64,000 bases of DNA from Phycisphaerales bacterium (GCA_023382935.1 JAHDXL010000004.1:394375-458374); one strand, 5' to 3'; shown: positions 1 to 10,466, counted from the first letter of the stretch. The notes: a model not told the origin generated them from the letters alone. Translations and numbers: made by a program.

Positions 1-54
1 TGCTGGGCGTGGAGCATCGGCTCGGTGCTGTGGTTCTTCGCCTCGCTGCGATGA
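1..54 (+). CDS. C-terminal end of an upstream gene (partial)
   Basis: An open frame enters from the left edge and ends at a TGA at 52-54. The 17 visible residues are hydrophobic and aromatic (CWAWSIGSVLWFFASLR), which would suit the end of a membrane helix. Nothing identifies the family. SpoVR genes often sit beside prkA and yeaH, but this tail does not look like either. Confidence 0.35.
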   Translation, partial: CWAWSIGSVLWFFASLR

Positions 55-118
55 GCCCCGATCCGCCGGGGGCGGAAGTTCGTAGAGAGCGGGGGAGATT
101 GAGCCGATAAGCACGCGG

Positions 119-1645
119 ATGCCGCGCATGAACACAGACCTTTCGCCCGAACTGCTCGCGCACATGCAGGCCATCAAGGCCAAGGCGACCGAGTACGGGC
201 TCGACTTCTTCGAGGTCGTGTACGAAGTGCTGGACTTCGACACGATGAACCAGATCGCCGCGTATGGAGGCTTCCCGACACGCTACCCGCACTGGAAGTG
301 GGGGATGGAGTACGAGAAACTCAAGAAGCGCGACGCCTACGGCATGGGGCGCATCTACGAGATGGTCATCAACAACGACCCCTGCTACGCCTACCTTCAG
401 GAGAGCAACAGCGTCACCGACCAGAAACTGGTGATGGCCCACGTCTACGGGCACTCCGACTTCTTCAAGTGCAACTACTGGTTCAGCAAGACCAACCGCA
501 AGATGATGGACGAGATGGCCAACCACGCCACGCGCGTGCGCCGGCACATCGAGCGCCAGGGCGGCGAGACGGTCGAGCGCTTCATCGACGTGTGTCTTTC
601 GATAGAGCACCTGATCGACCCGCACAGCGTGTTTGTGCGGCGCGAGGGCGGGGCGGCCGAGGACGAGGAGTTTCATCCTGATCGCCTCCCGGCCAAGGAC
701 TACATGGACCCGTTCATCAACCCGGCGCGCGAGATGGCGCGGCAGCGCGAGGCTTATACGGAAAAGAAGAAGCGGGAGCGTGGGCAGTTTCCGCGCCAGC
801 CGACGCGCGACGTGCTGTTGTTCCTGCTGCGGCACGCGCCGCTGGAGGACTGGCAGGCCGACATCCTCGGCATCATTCGCGACGAGGCGTATTACTACGC
901 GCCGCAGGCTCAGACCAAGGTCATGAACGAGGGCTGGGCGACCTACTGGCACTCGAAACTCATGACCGAGCACTTCCTGGAGGCCAGCGAGATCATTGAC
1001 TACGCCGAGCAGCACTCCGGCGTGGTCTACATGCCTCCGGGCGGGTTCAACCCCTACAAGATTGGCGTCGAACTGTTCAAGGACATCGAGCGACGCTGGA
1101 ACCGCGGGCAGCACGGCCCCCGGTGGGAGCAGTTGGACAGCCTAGGCGCCAAGGAGCGCTACGACGACGGATCGATGAAGGGACGCGAGAAGATCTTTGA
1201 AGTCCGCCGCATCTACAACGACGTGAACTTCATCGACGAGTTCCTCACGCCCGAGTTCGTCGAGCGCTACCAGATGTACCAGTTCCGCCGCGACCCGGCC
1301 ACGGGCGAGGTGCGCATCGTCAGCCGCGACTTTGACCGCATCAAACAGACTCTGCTCTATCAACTGACCAACATGGGACAGCCGTTCATATACGTAGTCG
1401 ATGGCAATTATCTCAACCGCGGCGAGTTGTACCTGGCGCACAAGTTCAGCGGATTGGAGGTGGATGCGGCCAAGGCTGTGGAAGTGCTGCGCAACCTGCG
1501 GATCATCTGGGGGCGTCCGGTGCATCTCCAGACGCAGATCAATGAGGAAATGAGTTTGCTGACGATGGACAGCCCGGGTGATGACAAGCCGCGGCGGCAG
1601 AAGATTTCCGATGAGATGCCGCGGCCGGCACACATGATTGTGTAG
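119..1645 (+). CDS. spoVR: SpoVR family protein
   Basis: A 508-residue cytoplasmic protein of the usual SpoVR/YcgB length. Family-typical blocks include GFPTRYPHWKWGMEYEKL near residue 50, NNDPCYAYL, VMAHVYGHSDFFKCNYWF near 107-124, and NEGWATYWHSKLM near 275. The family is named after a Bacillus sporulation cortex protein. In Gram-negative bacteria it usually lies in a PrkA kinase-YeaH-SpoVR module tied to stress or stationary phase, and its biochemistry is not settled. PrkA and YeaH are not visible here and could lie left of the window. ATG 119 is used; a second ATG at 128 is possible. Confidence 0.93.
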   Translation: MPRMNTDLSPELLAHMQAIKAKATEYGLDFFEVVYEVLDFDTMNQIAAYGGFPTRYPHWKWGMEYEKLKKRDAYGMGRIYEMVINNDPCYAYLQESNSVTDQKLVMAHVYGHSDFFKCNYWFSKTNRKMMDEMANHATRVRRHIERQGGETVERFIDVCLSIEHLIDPHSVFVRREGGAAEDEEFHPDRLPAKDYMDPFINPAREMARQREAYTEKKKRERGQFPRQPTRDVLLFLLRHAPLEDWQADILGIIRDEAYYYAPQAQTKVMNEGWATYWHSKLMTEHFLEASEIIDYAEQHSGVVYMPPGGFNPYKIGVELFKDIERRWNRGQHGPRWEQLDSLGAKERYDDGSMKGREKIFEVRRIYNDVNFIDEFLTPEFVERYQMYQFRRDPATGEVRIVSRDFDRIKQTLLYQLTNMGQPFIYVVDGNYLNRGELYLAHKFSGLEVDAAKAVEVLRNLRIIWGRPVHLQTQINEEMSLLTMDSPGDDKPRRQKISDEMPRPAHMIV

Positions 1646-1690
1646 ATCCCATCCCGAAACCTCTGCCGATGTTAAGATGTGCCATGCTGA

Positions 1691-2164
1691 CACGTCACCG
1701 ACGTGCAGGTGGGCTGGCTGTGCGAGCGGATTCCTGATCCGGCGATCAGCCCGAAGGGCGGTCGTCCCCCGGCCGAAATGCGCGATATCATCCACGGCAT
1801 CTTCTGGATCCTCGACAACGGCGCCAAGTGGAAGGATCTGCGCGCACGGTTCGGCTCCAGGAGCACCGTGCATCGCTGGTTCAAGAAGTAGGTCAAGGCC
1901 GGCGTTTTTGAGCGCATCATGCGCGACGCGGGAAGGTGCGTCCAGCAGCGCGGCGGCTACCGGCTCATCGGCGACCAGGCCTACGACCGTGATGCGCTCG
2001 ACGGCCTACTCGCGGCCGAGGGCACCGACCTGGTCGCGCCGCACCGCTCGAACCGAATAAGGAGGACGCAGGACGGGCGCGGGCTCCGTCGCTACAAGCG
2101 TCGCTTCGCCGTCGAACGCACCATCGCCTGGGTTCAACACCTCCGCAGGCTGTGCGTCCGCTGG
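1691..2164 (+). mobile_element. Remnant of an IS5-type transposase
   Basis: The frame reads like the N-terminal part of an IS5-family transposase (GGRPPAEMRDIIHGIFWILD, NGAKWKDLRARFGSRSTVHRWF). An in-frame TAG at 1889-1891 interrupts it, and it continues as [15 protein letters not shown]. About 70-80 residues normally present between GGYRL and [11 protein letters not shown] appear deleted in frame. The C-terminal part [34 protein letters not shown] follows, and the usual last 30 or so residues are missing. After RRLCVRW the frame runs directly into a MauE-like protein. No terminal inverted repeats or target duplication were found by eye, so the element is dead and truncated. Confidence 0.85.
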
Positions 2165-2647
2165 CTCGCCCGTCGCGCGATCGACGTTATATTCCTGATC
2201 TTGGTCTTCGCCGGCATCGTCAAACTCTTCGATGTGCCCGCATTTGCGGAAGCCCTCCTGACCTGGAGGTACATTCCGAGCGCAGCGATTCTTCCACTCG
2301 CCTACGCAGTTCCACTGGTGGAGTTGACGGTGCGGATGCTGTGGTTCCTCAGACTCGGCGAGCGTGCCGCCGTGTGTGGGGGCGGGGTACTCCTGCTCCT
2401 GTTCACCGCGACGTACCTGTTTCAAACCCGCGATCTCGGGCCTCCGCCGGACTGCGGTTGCCAAGGCAAGGTCATTCGATACGAGGCACAACAGGCCGCC
2501 ATTAGCGGCTTGGTCATGCGGAATGGATCACTGCTGGTTCTCCTGACGCTCGGCGGGCTGGGCTCCGGCGTGTTTGTCTCGCCGAGCCGGAATCTCGGCG
2601 GCCATGGCGTCCGAGTCGATCCAGATGATCGCGCGTGCTGGAGATGA
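2165..2647 (+). pseudogene. MauE/DoxX-like membrane protein fused to the transposase remnant
   Basis: From [20 protein letters not shown] onward the frame encodes about four hydrophobic helices and a CGC motif ([10 protein letters not shown]) typical of MauE-like, redox-associated membrane proteins. Known MauE assists disulfide formation in exported Cys-rich partners such as the methylamine dehydrogenase small subunit. The native start codon is gone: no ATG, GTG or TTG lies at the expected place and the frame is continuous with the transposase remnant upstream. The membrane part itself has no stop before TGA 2645-2647. A second MauE-like gene with an RCGC motif lies at 41166-41588. It may be expressed only as a chimera, or not at all. 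Confidence 0.6.
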
Positions 2648-3339
2648 TGGTCGTCATGGCGTTGATCACGCTGCTGATATCGCTGCTCATGCCGGGCTTG
2701 CGGGTGGTGCGCGCCCACGGACGCGCAGCGCGGACGTTGGCAACCTCAGGTCGCACGCAACGAACCTGATAGCCTACACGGGGGACTGGCAGGACCAGTT
2801 CCCTTTCATGACCGATCCTCGCCGTGAAGTGACGCGGGTCGTCGTCAACGGGCCGAACCATGACATGTGGTACTGGGCTCCGACGATCGTCTGGCCGCTG
2901 GGATTGCCCGAAGTCTTTGACGATTCGAACATGGCACATCCGTCGTTGATCGAGGAAGAGAAGGATGTTGCGCAGGAGTGGGGGATGTGGGCATACGCCT
3001 CCGCCGCCTCGTTCCTGGCCCGCCCGGAGTTCTGGAACCCCGAGATGCGTGATGGCGCTCATCAACTCGGGCCCACGGCACCCCGAGGTGCGGTTCCCCG
3101 ACCGAATGGGCATCGTGGTCCCCGGGGCCGACTACCAGCCGGAAGATTACGACACGCGACTGATTGGCTGGGAGCGGTGGCGCATCGGGTTCGTGGACGG
3201 GAGTGTGCGGACGGTCGCCCAATCTGAACTGCTGCCGGGCTACAGCACGGGCGAGCACCCGTTCGGGTCAGGCGCATCGATGCTCGGATTCCCCGTCATC
3301 CACACCATCGATGGCGTGCGCGGGCGCGACGCGAAGTAA
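2604..3339 (+). pseudogene. Frameshifted type IV pseudopilin-like gene
   Basis: Coding similarity passes through two frames. ATG 2604 gives [11 protein letters not shown]. From about 2638 another frame gives [20 protein letters not shown], the prepilin N-terminal helix. From about 2745 the first frame resumes (LRSHATNLIAYTGDWQDQFP), and from about 3050 the second frame returns (ALINSGPRHPEVRFPDRMGI) and ends IDGVRGRDAK at 3337-3339. Three shifts are therefore needed to rebuild one product of about 240 residues. It starts within the end of the MauE-like frame, so the two probably formed an operon. The ending resembles KDGVRGRDW of the intact pseudopilin at 38823-39629. Recent decay and sequence error are both possible. 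Confidence 0.65.
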
Positions 3340-3748
3340 CGCTCGGGCAGTGCGGCGCTCTCAATCCCCAGGGTAAGCACGACGGGTCCAAAAGCGACAA
3401 CGCCCCGGCCTTGTTGCCGAGGCGTGCGTTTCTGCCTGCGTCCGGGTGGGTTTCCAGACGAGACAAGCCGCGGTGGGGCGCTATTCACGCCCCGAGCGGT
3501 CCTACCTACCCACTTGGAATAGGCCACAAGGATGAAACATCGTCCAGTGAATCTGAGGAAAAACTCGGAGCACCCCTGTTGCTGGCGTGCAAGAGGCTGG
3601 CATCTATAGACTTGTGGAACTCGGTTGGTTCCGACTTTCACTGCGGTCTTTGATGGGGAGGCACCTCAAAGAGGGTATTTCTTCGGGCTCTTGGATCACT
3701 GGGGCGCTTTCCGAGTCAAGGACGATCCAAGCCCGACCCAAGCCGCCT
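3340..3748. other. Intergenic stretch without a recognisable gene
   Basis: Between the decayed pseudopilin and the end of the YpdA-like gene there is about 0.4 kb in which no frame on either strand gives a recognisable protein. It holds one hairpin (3400-3425). Since the left neighbours are all degraded, this may be residue of the same decayed locus. Confidence 0.5.
3400..3425 (+). terminator. Possible terminator hairpin after the decayed pseudopilin
   Basis: ACGCC-c-CGGC (3400-3409) can pair with GCCG-a-GGCGT (3416-3425) around a six-base loop. One opposed mismatch interrupts a nine-pair stem. There is only a short T-containing tail (gcgtttct), so function is uncertain. Confidence 0.35.
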
Positions 3749-4954
3749 TCAACTCTCTTCCCGCTCAAATTGGGGAGTTGGATGGTCACCGGGGATGCCC
3801 TGGAGGGCGTCGGCGACGCGCTGGACGTGGACGTGGCTGGTCTCGATGAAGACTCGCGCTCGGGACTGCGTGCCGGCTGTGGCGGTGCCGATCACATAGC
3901 ACCCCGGCACGTTGGTCTCCATGGTGTCGAGGTGGATGCGAGGCTTGCGCTCGGGCCCGCAGAGTTGCACCCCCAGGGTCTCGAACAGCGTCGGATCCTG
4001 CACATACCCGGTGAGCAGGAGGATGTGCTCGGCCGCGACGAACCGAGGCTCGGCGTCATCGGCTTCTGGCCGCGGGGCTTCGTGCGTGTTGCTTTCGAGC
4101 GGGGGATTGGGCAGGTGCCCGCCGCGCTCGAGTGGCGCTTCGTGCAGATGGGCCATGTTGTCTTCGTCGCCGGGTGTGACGGCACGCGGCCGGAGCAGTG
4201 CACCCTGCGGCATGAGTCGCGCGGGCACGGTGCCGGGATAGAAGCGGATCTGCCCCTTGCGGATGAGCCATTCGATTTCGGGCAGCAACCAATACTTGAC
4301 CCGCTCGGTGTCGAAGCGGGCGCCGCGATAGGAGATTGAGACGTCGCACCCGGCGCGGTAGCAGCGGATCGCGGCCTCCACGGCCGAGTTCTTGCCGCCG
4401 ACGATGAGCACGCGCGAGTTGAAGTAGAAATGCGGGTCGTGAAAGAAGTGAGAGACGTTGGGCAGATTCTCGCCCTCAACGCCGAGCATGCGAGGACGGT
4501 GCATGTCGCCGATCGCCAGGACGAGCCGGCGGGCGCGGCGGATGATGGGTGCGGAGAGTTGGCAGAGCGGGTCGGGCGTGAGTTCGGCCGGGCCGCCGAC
4601 GCCATGCGCGCTGCGCAGTGTCGTGAGTTCAAAACCGTCGTCGACGCGAACGGCGCTGACGACGCGCGTGTATGTCTCGATCGGAAGATTGAACGCGCCA
4701 ACGACGGTGCGGAGGTAGGACAGGTACTCCTCGCGCGTGGCCTTGTCCTGTCCGGCGGCAACAAGCGGAACGCCGGCGATGGCAATGCGCTCGGGGCTGG
4801 AGAAGAATCGCGTCTCGGGAGCCCACCACTGCATGGTCGAACCGATGGGACCGGCGTCGAGAATGGCGAAATCCAGCCCGCGACGCTTCAGTTCGACGCC
4901 CAGTTCAATGCCGATCGGTCCGGCGCCGACGATCACGACATCGTGTTCGTGCAT
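3749..4954 (-). CDS. ypdA: YpdA-like FAD/NAD(P)-dependent disulfide reductase
   Basis: A 401-residue flavoprotein. The FAD-binding motif VVIVGAGPIGIELG is at residues 6-19, a second Rossmann motif VLIVGGKNSAVEAA lies near residue 180, and a C-terminal block PGCYVIGTATAGTQSR is present. This matches the YpdA/putative bacillithiol disulfide reductase family, related to thioredoxin reductase but without the CxxC pair. The protein is longer than typical YpdA (about 325) because of an insertion around residues 245-300 and a C-terminal tail. The substrate in planctomycetes is not established. It is single-gene and reads away from the DUF4349/sigma operon. Confidence 0.8.
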   Translation of the reverse strand: MHEHDVVIVGAGPIGIELGVELKRRGLDFAILDAGPIGSTMQWWAPETRFFSSPERIAIAGVPLVAAGQDKATREEYLSYLRTVVGAFNLPIETYTRVVSAVRVDDGFELTTLRSAHGVGGPAELTPDPLCQLSAPIIRRARRLVLAIGDMHRPRMLGVEGENLPNVSHFFHDPHFYFNSRVLIVGGKNSAVEAAIRCYRAGCDVSISYRGARFDTERVKYWLLPEIEWLIRKGQIRFYPGTVPARLMPQGALLRPRAVTPGDEDNMAHLHEAPLERGGHLPNPPLESNTHEAPRPEADDAEPRFVAAEHILLLTGYVQDPTLFETLGVQLCGPERKPRIHLDTMETNVPGCYVIGTATAGTQSRARVFIETSHVHVQRVADALQGIPGDHPTPQFEREES

Positions 4955-4959
4955 GTGCG

Positions 4960-4965
4960 AGGGTA
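4960..4965 (-). promoter_or_regulatory. Putative -10 box, leaderless start of the YpdA-like gene
   Basis: TACCCT on the minus strand lies 5 nt before the ATG, with no Shine-Dalgarno sequence, so transcription would begin at or next to the start codon. Confidence 0.4.
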
Positions 4966-5078
4966 GGCGCGGGCAAAGTGCGTCTGTCGCGATGATGCGC
5001 CAACGTAGAAGTGGTGACGGTTTTCAGTATTGCTTCACCAACACACGACACGTGTGGGGCGCCCGCGCCACCGGCTGC

Positions 5079-6200
5079 TTACACCGGCAGCCGGCGCGGG
5101 TGGTGCCGGCGGTAGGAGCGCCAAACAAAGAACACGGCGGTGCCGGTGATCAGCCACAGCGGCAGGCCGGCGATGGCCGCTTCAACCAGCCATGCGACGA
5201 AGCGCAGCAGCGACCGGGCGCCGTCGTGCCAGGCGGTGGCCACGTCGTGCTTGAATGTGCCCCATAGACCGGTCTTTTCGGGTTGCGTTGCCGGCTTGTC
5301 GCTGTGCTCGGTGATGACGAGCGTGATGGTCGAGAGCGCCACGAGAGATGCGAGTTTGCTGCGCTGAGCGACCAGCCGTTCGATGCGCTCGCGTACGCCG
5401 CCCAGTTCGGTGCGTACGCGAAGGATGTCTTCGAGTGTGTCGTTGGGGCGCTTGTCGAGCAGATCCAGCAGTTCGGTTTCGATGCGGCCCTCATTGGCAA
5501 GGCGTGCTTCGAGATCGACCATCTGTTCGGTGACGTCGGCCGCGTCGAGGCGTTCGTCTTTGACCGTGCCGAGCGAGCGGAGAGCATCGAGAACTTCATC
5601 GAGCCGCGAGACCTGCACGCGGAGCACGAGGTCGGCACGGTGGCGGTCGCCTTGCTCGACAATGCGCCCACCCTGCACAAACTCGCCGCGTGCCTCGCTG
5701 ACCAGGGCGCGGGCCTTCACGTAGGCGGCCCGGGAGTCCTCGACTTCGAGTTCGAGCGTGGCTCGGCGCTCGACGATTCGGGTGGTGGGCTCCGGTGCTG
5801 CCGGCCGAGAGATGCCGGACCAATCGACGAGCGGCGCGCGCCAAATGTTGGCGCTCTCCGAGATGGGAGTGCGAGCGGCGAATCGCCAATCCTGACCGCC
5901 CGACGCATCAAACGCAGCCCCAAAGTCGTGCCTGTCCGCCATCACCTGCTCGCTTGGCGCGACGCTTCGGGCCGCCGAGCGGGCCCTGCCCAGCGAGGGA
6001 AGGAATGCTCCGACGACGAGTGCGCACATCAGCAGCATCGCCGCGGCCGCGAGGATGCGGGGGTACGACTTCACGACTGGTCGGCGCGGCATGGGGCCTT
6101 CGGCCGCGAGAGCCTTTTCCCAGACGTGAGGCGCGTTGTCCTCCCACAGCAGCATGGAGCGCAGCGCGGCGTCAAGGCGCGGGTCGAGTTGCTCGGTCAT
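5079..6200 (-). CDS. DUF4349 membrane protein, probable partner of the ECF sigma factor
   Basis: The start is taken at ATG 6200 ([20 protein letters not shown]), giving 373 residues and a 4-nt ATGA overlap with the sigma gene. A short cytoplasmic head is followed by one helix at about 41-63. Next comes an extracytoplasmic DUF4349 domain ([20 protein letters not shown], coiled segment [32 protein letters not shown]). A second helix near the C-terminus ([18 protein letters not shown]) precedes a basic tail. The sigma-then-membrane-protein order fits an anti-sigma factor whose outer domain senses envelope state. This is inferred from position, since no ZAS zinc motif is seen. A longer upstream start would run through the sigma gene and is unlikely. 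Confidence 0.75.
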   Translation of the reverse strand: MTEQLDPRLDAALRSMLLWEDNAPHVWEKALAAEGPMPRRPVVKSYPRILAAAAMLLMCALVVGAFLPSLGRARSAARSVAPSEQVMADRHDFGAAFDASGGQDWRFAARTPISESANIWRAPLVDWSGISRPAAPEPTTRIVERRATLELEVEDSRAAYVKARALVSEARGEFVQGGRIVEQGDRHRADLVLRVQVSRLDEVLDALRSLGTVKDERLDAADVTEQMVDLEARLANEGRIETELLDLLDKRPNDTLEDILRVRTELGGVRERIERLVAQRSKLASLVALSTITLVITEHSDKPATQPEKTGLWGTFKHDVATAWHDGARSLLRFVAWLVEAAIAGLPLWLITGTAVFFVWRSYRRHHPRRLPV

Positions 6201-6718
6201 GCGCGGGCCTCCGAAAGCGTGCGGCGGAGCGTCGTGCGGGCGGCGCGGATGCGCGATTTGAGCGTGCCCGCAGGAATGTCCAGAACCTCGGCACACAACG
6301 AGTCGCTCAAGCCATGCATACTCAGCATGAGCGCTTCGCGCTGATCGATGGGCAGGTTTCGCACGGCCTCGCGCACACGCATGTCAAACTCCTCAGACTC
6401 CGGCAATGGGACAGACGCGCGCGGCTGCCCATGGGGCATCTCGCGACGACTCTTGCGGGCCAAGTCGCGGCAGCGGTTGATGACGATGCGGTAGAGCCAT
6501 GTGCGCACCTCGCAGCGGGCCTCGAACATGGCACTCGAGGCGATGACGCGAACCCATGCATCCTGCACGGCCTCTTCGGCCAGCGCGTGCGAGCCGCCGA
6601 GCAGGCCTCGAGCCAGCCCGAGAAGGGCGCGCTCATACCGCCCGGCCAGTTCCCCGAGCGCCGCGCTGTCGCCCTTGACGAAACATCGGAGGAGAGCCAG
6701 GTCGTCGTCGGGTTGCAT
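6197..6718 (-). CDS. ECF RNA polymerase sigma factor
   Basis: A 173-residue sigma-70 family protein of extracytoplasmic-function type. Region 2 spans about residues 20-85 ([50 protein letters not shown]). Region 4 spans about 110-165 ([39 protein letters not shown]). It directs RNA polymerase to a small regulon, probably including its own operon. The downstream DUF4349 gene overlaps it by 4 nt. TACATT lies 8 nt before the ATG (6727-6732), and GAGGA within that gap could also act as a weak ribosome site. Confidence 0.92.
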   Translation of the reverse strand: MQPDDDLALLRCFVKGDSAALGELAGRYERALLGLARGLLGGSHALAEEAVQDAWVRVIASSAMFEARCEVRTWLYRIVINRCRDLARKSRREMPHGQPRASVPLPESEEFDMRVREAVRNLPIDQREALMLSMHGLSDSLCAEVLDIPAGTLKSRIRAARTTLRRTLSEARA

Positions 6719-6931
6719 GTGTCCTCAATGTATTGGACGCACGGCGGGCAGGGGCGGATTTCGCAACTGGGAGACAAAGTCCCGAACTTACGTCACGGGC
6801 GAGTACCGAACGGGCCAATGGGGAAGCCCAAACCGCGAATCCCGCCTCCCGCCCACTCCGCAGGCTCACGCGACCGGCAGGTCGGGAATACAGTTTGGCT
6901 CATGCACCACACACCACTGGGAGGCGCCGCG

Positions 6932-8032
<1,101 letters not shown>

Positions 8033-8194
8033 GGCGAGTTTGGCAACCGAAAGCACGACACTGCCGCGGGTGACTGCCCTTGGGCTTTTGCTTGCGCCCT
8101 GTATACGAGAGCCTGACCTGTCCTTGCACGAGTGGACCGGAATTGCGGCTTCCCTGGTTCCGTCGGAGCCCCGTGCCTGATATGCTCGACCCCC

Positions 8195-8980
8195 ATGCAG
8201 CAGCGTCCAAGCGATGCGCGTGGCCGTTCGACAATAGCCATGCCCAACCGCCACCGCGGCGGCGGGCGGGACTGTGGCTTCACGCTGATCGAACTGCTGG
8301 TGGTGGTCGCGATCATCGCGCTGCTGATCGGGATACTCCTGCCGGCGCTGGGCAAGGCTCGGGAGACGGCCCGGGCGGCCGGGTGCCTGTCGAACCAGCG
8401 GCAGATCGGGGTGGCGCTGATGGACTACGCCAGCCAGTTCCGCGATTTTGTGCCGCGCGAGGCGAGCAACATGGACGAGCCGGCGTGGGCGCGGGTGCTG
8501 CGGCCGCTGTTGGATGACGAAACGAGTTGGGACGAGCCGATGCGCGACCTGTTTACGCGGGCGGAGTATTACCGCGACCCCGCGCGGCGGCTCGACGACG
8601 GGCACGTCATTCATTACGTGTCGAACGGATTGCAGTTCACCGAGCCGGAACAAATCTATGACCGCAAGAAGGCCATGCGCCTCACGCGGGTCGTCAGTCC
8701 GGCGGCATGTTTCTTCATGACGTGCTTCTCTGATGACACGCGGCGGTATCATTACAACCAGGCGTATGACAACGACCCCAACGAGTTTGAGATCGCGATC
8801 TTCTATGACACGTTTCTGAAGCGGCATGTTCGGCCCGACCCGACGCAGAGCCGCGTGGGCCTCTCGCGCCACTTCGACGGCGCCAACGCGATGTTCTTCG
8901 ACGGGCACGCGGCCCACATGAAGAACGACGAGATCAGCGATCTCAACAACTGGGACGATCGGGACTGGTATCGACCGTAG
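8195..8980 (+). CDS. Type IV pseudopilin-like protein (prepilin N-terminal motif)
   Basis: The product has 261 residues. After a basic leader a prepilin peptidase site and helix follow ([20 protein letters not shown]), then [20 protein letters not shown], the form common in planctomycete pseudopilins. The body is globular and ends with [20 protein letters not shown], the H..G.N..F.DGH signature of this family. Such proteins are exported and probably assembled or anchored by type II/IV-like machinery, and their roles are mostly unknown. TATGCT (8181-8186) precedes ATG 8195 by 8 nt; ATG 8240 would give a shorter, more usual leader. No pilus genes adjoin it. Confidence 0.85.
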   Translation: MQQRPSDARGRSTIAMPNRHRGGGRDCGFTLIELLVVVAIIALLIGILLPALGKARETARAAGCLSNQRQIGVALMDYASQFRDFVPREASNMDEPAWARVLRPLLDDETSWDEPMRDLFTRAEYYRDPARRLDDGHVIHYVSNGLQFTEPEQIYDRKKAMRLTRVVSPAACFFMTCFSDDTRRYHYNQAYDNDPNEFEIAIFYDTFLKRHVRPDPTQSRVGLSRHFDGANAMFFDGHAAHMKNDEISDLNNWDDRDWYRP

Positions 8981-8989
8981 GCAGGGCAA

Positions 8990-9008
8990 CCCTGGCCGGC
9001 GGCCGGGG
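8990..9008. terminator. Hairpin between convergent genes
   Basis: CCCTGGCC (8990-8997) pairs with GGCCGGGG (9001-9008) around a three-base loop. It fills the short gap between the convergent pseudopilin and uvrC genes and could stop transcription from both sides. No clear T-tract is present. Confidence 0.4.
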
Positions 9009-10460
9009 TCACTCTTCCAGCGTTTTCTTCCGCCGCAGGACGTGGTGGTAGTGCTGAGCGAAGCGGTGGGCTTCGTCGCGGATCTGCTGGCAGAGGCGCA
9101 GGCCGGCATTGGTCCGGCCGAGCCGGATCGGCTCCGACCGTTCCTGAACGTAAATCAGTTCCTCCTTCTTCGCCAGACTGATGACCATGGGCGGTCGGAC
9201 CTCGAGGGAGTCGAAGGCTTCCATGGCCGCGTGCAGTTGCCCCAGCCCGCCGTCGATGAGGATGACATCGGGATACAACTCGTGCCCGGCGCCCGCTTCG
9301 CGATAGCGGCGGCTGACGACCTCGCGGATGCTGGCGTAGTCGTCATTGCCGCCCTCGACGCTGGCGATGCGGTAGCGGCGGTATTCGTTCTTGAACGGGC
9401 GGCCATCGACAAAGCAGACCTTGCTACCGACGGTTTCGCCGCCGAGCAGGTGGGCGATGTCGATGCCCTCGATGCAGCGGATCGGCGCGTCCATTCCCAG
9501 GGTCTTCTGGAGGCTGCGGAGTGCCCGGGTCGGGTCGATGTAGCCGACTTCGGTTTCGGGCTGCCAGTGGTCGCAGCGGTCGGCGCGCTCGTCCAGTTTC
9601 TCGATGGCTTGGATCTGGTCGCGCAGGGCGGCGGCGCGTTCAAAGCGAAGTTCTGCGGCAGCGCTGGCCATCTCGTCGCGCATCTCGCGCAGCATCACGC
9701 TGCGCTTCGAGCCGAGGAAGCGGGAAAAGCGGTCGATGTCATCCCTGTACGCCTCGGTGGTGATGGATTCATTACATGGGGCGGTGCATTGCCCGATCGC
9801 ATGCAGCAGACACGGGCGAAAGAAGCGGTTCTTCAGATCGCCCGCGACGATATCAAGTGAGCAGGTGCGGAATCGGAAGATGCGCTGCAGGATCTGCACG
9901 GCCTCGCGCAGGGCGCCCGCGTTGGTGAATGGGCCGAAGATGCGTGCTCCTTTCATCTCCGGGTACACCTCGCCGGTCCTGGGGTCGATTCCCGCAGGGT
10001 TGCGGGTCACGAATACGCGGGGGTAGTCCTCGCGCTGGGTGATGACCAGGTACGGAAAGGTCTTGTCATCGGTGAGACGTTCATTATATTTGGGCTTGAT
10101 ATCCTTGATGAGCCGGTTTTCGGTGAGCAGGGCTTCCCATTCGCCCTCGCAGACCAGGTAGTCGAAGGTGTGCACCTCGTCGAGCAGCCCGCTCTTCTTG
10201 AAGCCCAGTTCGGCCGAGGGAACGAAGTAGGACGAAACGCGGTCGGGCAGGCGGGCTGCTTTGCCGACGTAGAGCACCACCCCGGCGGCATCCTTCATCA
10301 GATAAACCCCCGGCACCGGGGGCAGTTCGCGGGCGGCGCGGTTGAGGCGGCCGAGGCGGTCTTGGCGAGACTCGGTTCCCCAGGGGGGCGGGGCATCGGC
10401 CGACAGAAAGCCCTCCTCGTCGAGGTCGCCGGGCCTGTGGAGGTCAGGATCGTCTGGCAC
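9009..10460 (-). CDS. uvrC: UvrC excinuclease subunit lacking the C-terminal HhH region
   Basis: A 483-residue nucleotide-excision-repair endonuclease. The GIY-YIG nuclease for the 3' incision is at about 48-130 (PPVPGVYLMKDAAGVVLYVG). A Cys cluster follows (RPCLLHAIGQCTAPC), then the UvrB-binding UVR motif (ELRFERAAALRDQIQAIEKL). The RNase H-like nuclease for the 5' incision keeps its acidic and His residues (IEGIDIAHLLGG, NDDYASIREVV, ILIDGGLGQL, IRDEAHRFAQ). The protein stops right after HYHHVLRRKKTLEE, so the tandem helix-hairpin-helix domain of about 100 residues in standard UvrC is absent. The GTG start has TAAACT 6 nt upstream. UvrA and UvrB are not in the window. Confidence 0.92.
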   Translation of the reverse strand: MPDDPDLHRPGDLDEEGFLSADAPPPWGTESRQDRLGRLNRAARELPPVPGVYLMKDAAGVVLYVGKAARLPDRVSSYFVPSAELGFKKSGLLDEVHTFDYLVCEGEWEALLTENRLIKDIKPKYNERLTDDKTFPYLVITQREDYPRVFVTRNPAGIDPRTGEVYPEMKGARIFGPFTNAGALREAVQILQRIFRFRTCSLDIVAGDLKNRFFRPCLLHAIGQCTAPCNESITTEAYRDDIDRFSRFLGSKRSVMLREMRDEMASAAAELRFERAAALRDQIQAIEKLDERADRCDHWQPETEVGYIDPTRALRSLQKTLGMDAPIRCIEGIDIAHLLGGETVGSKVCFVDGRPFKNEYRRYRIASVEGGNDDYASIREVVSRRYREAGAGHELYPDVILIDGGLGQLHAAMEAFDSLEVRPPMVISLAKKEELIYVQERSEPIRLGRTNAGLRLCQQIRDEAHRFAQHYHHVLRRKKTLEE

Positions 10461-10466
10461 GACGGA

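Noticed and set aside
1638..2200. Intact IS5 element with inverted repeats
   Set aside because: The transposase has a stop, a large internal deletion and a missing C-terminus, and no matching terminal repeats could be found by eye.
5795..6931. N-terminal extension of the aldolase back to 5795
   Set aside because: It would run antisense through the sigma factor gene and is unlike any aldolase; a good ribosome site supports 6932.
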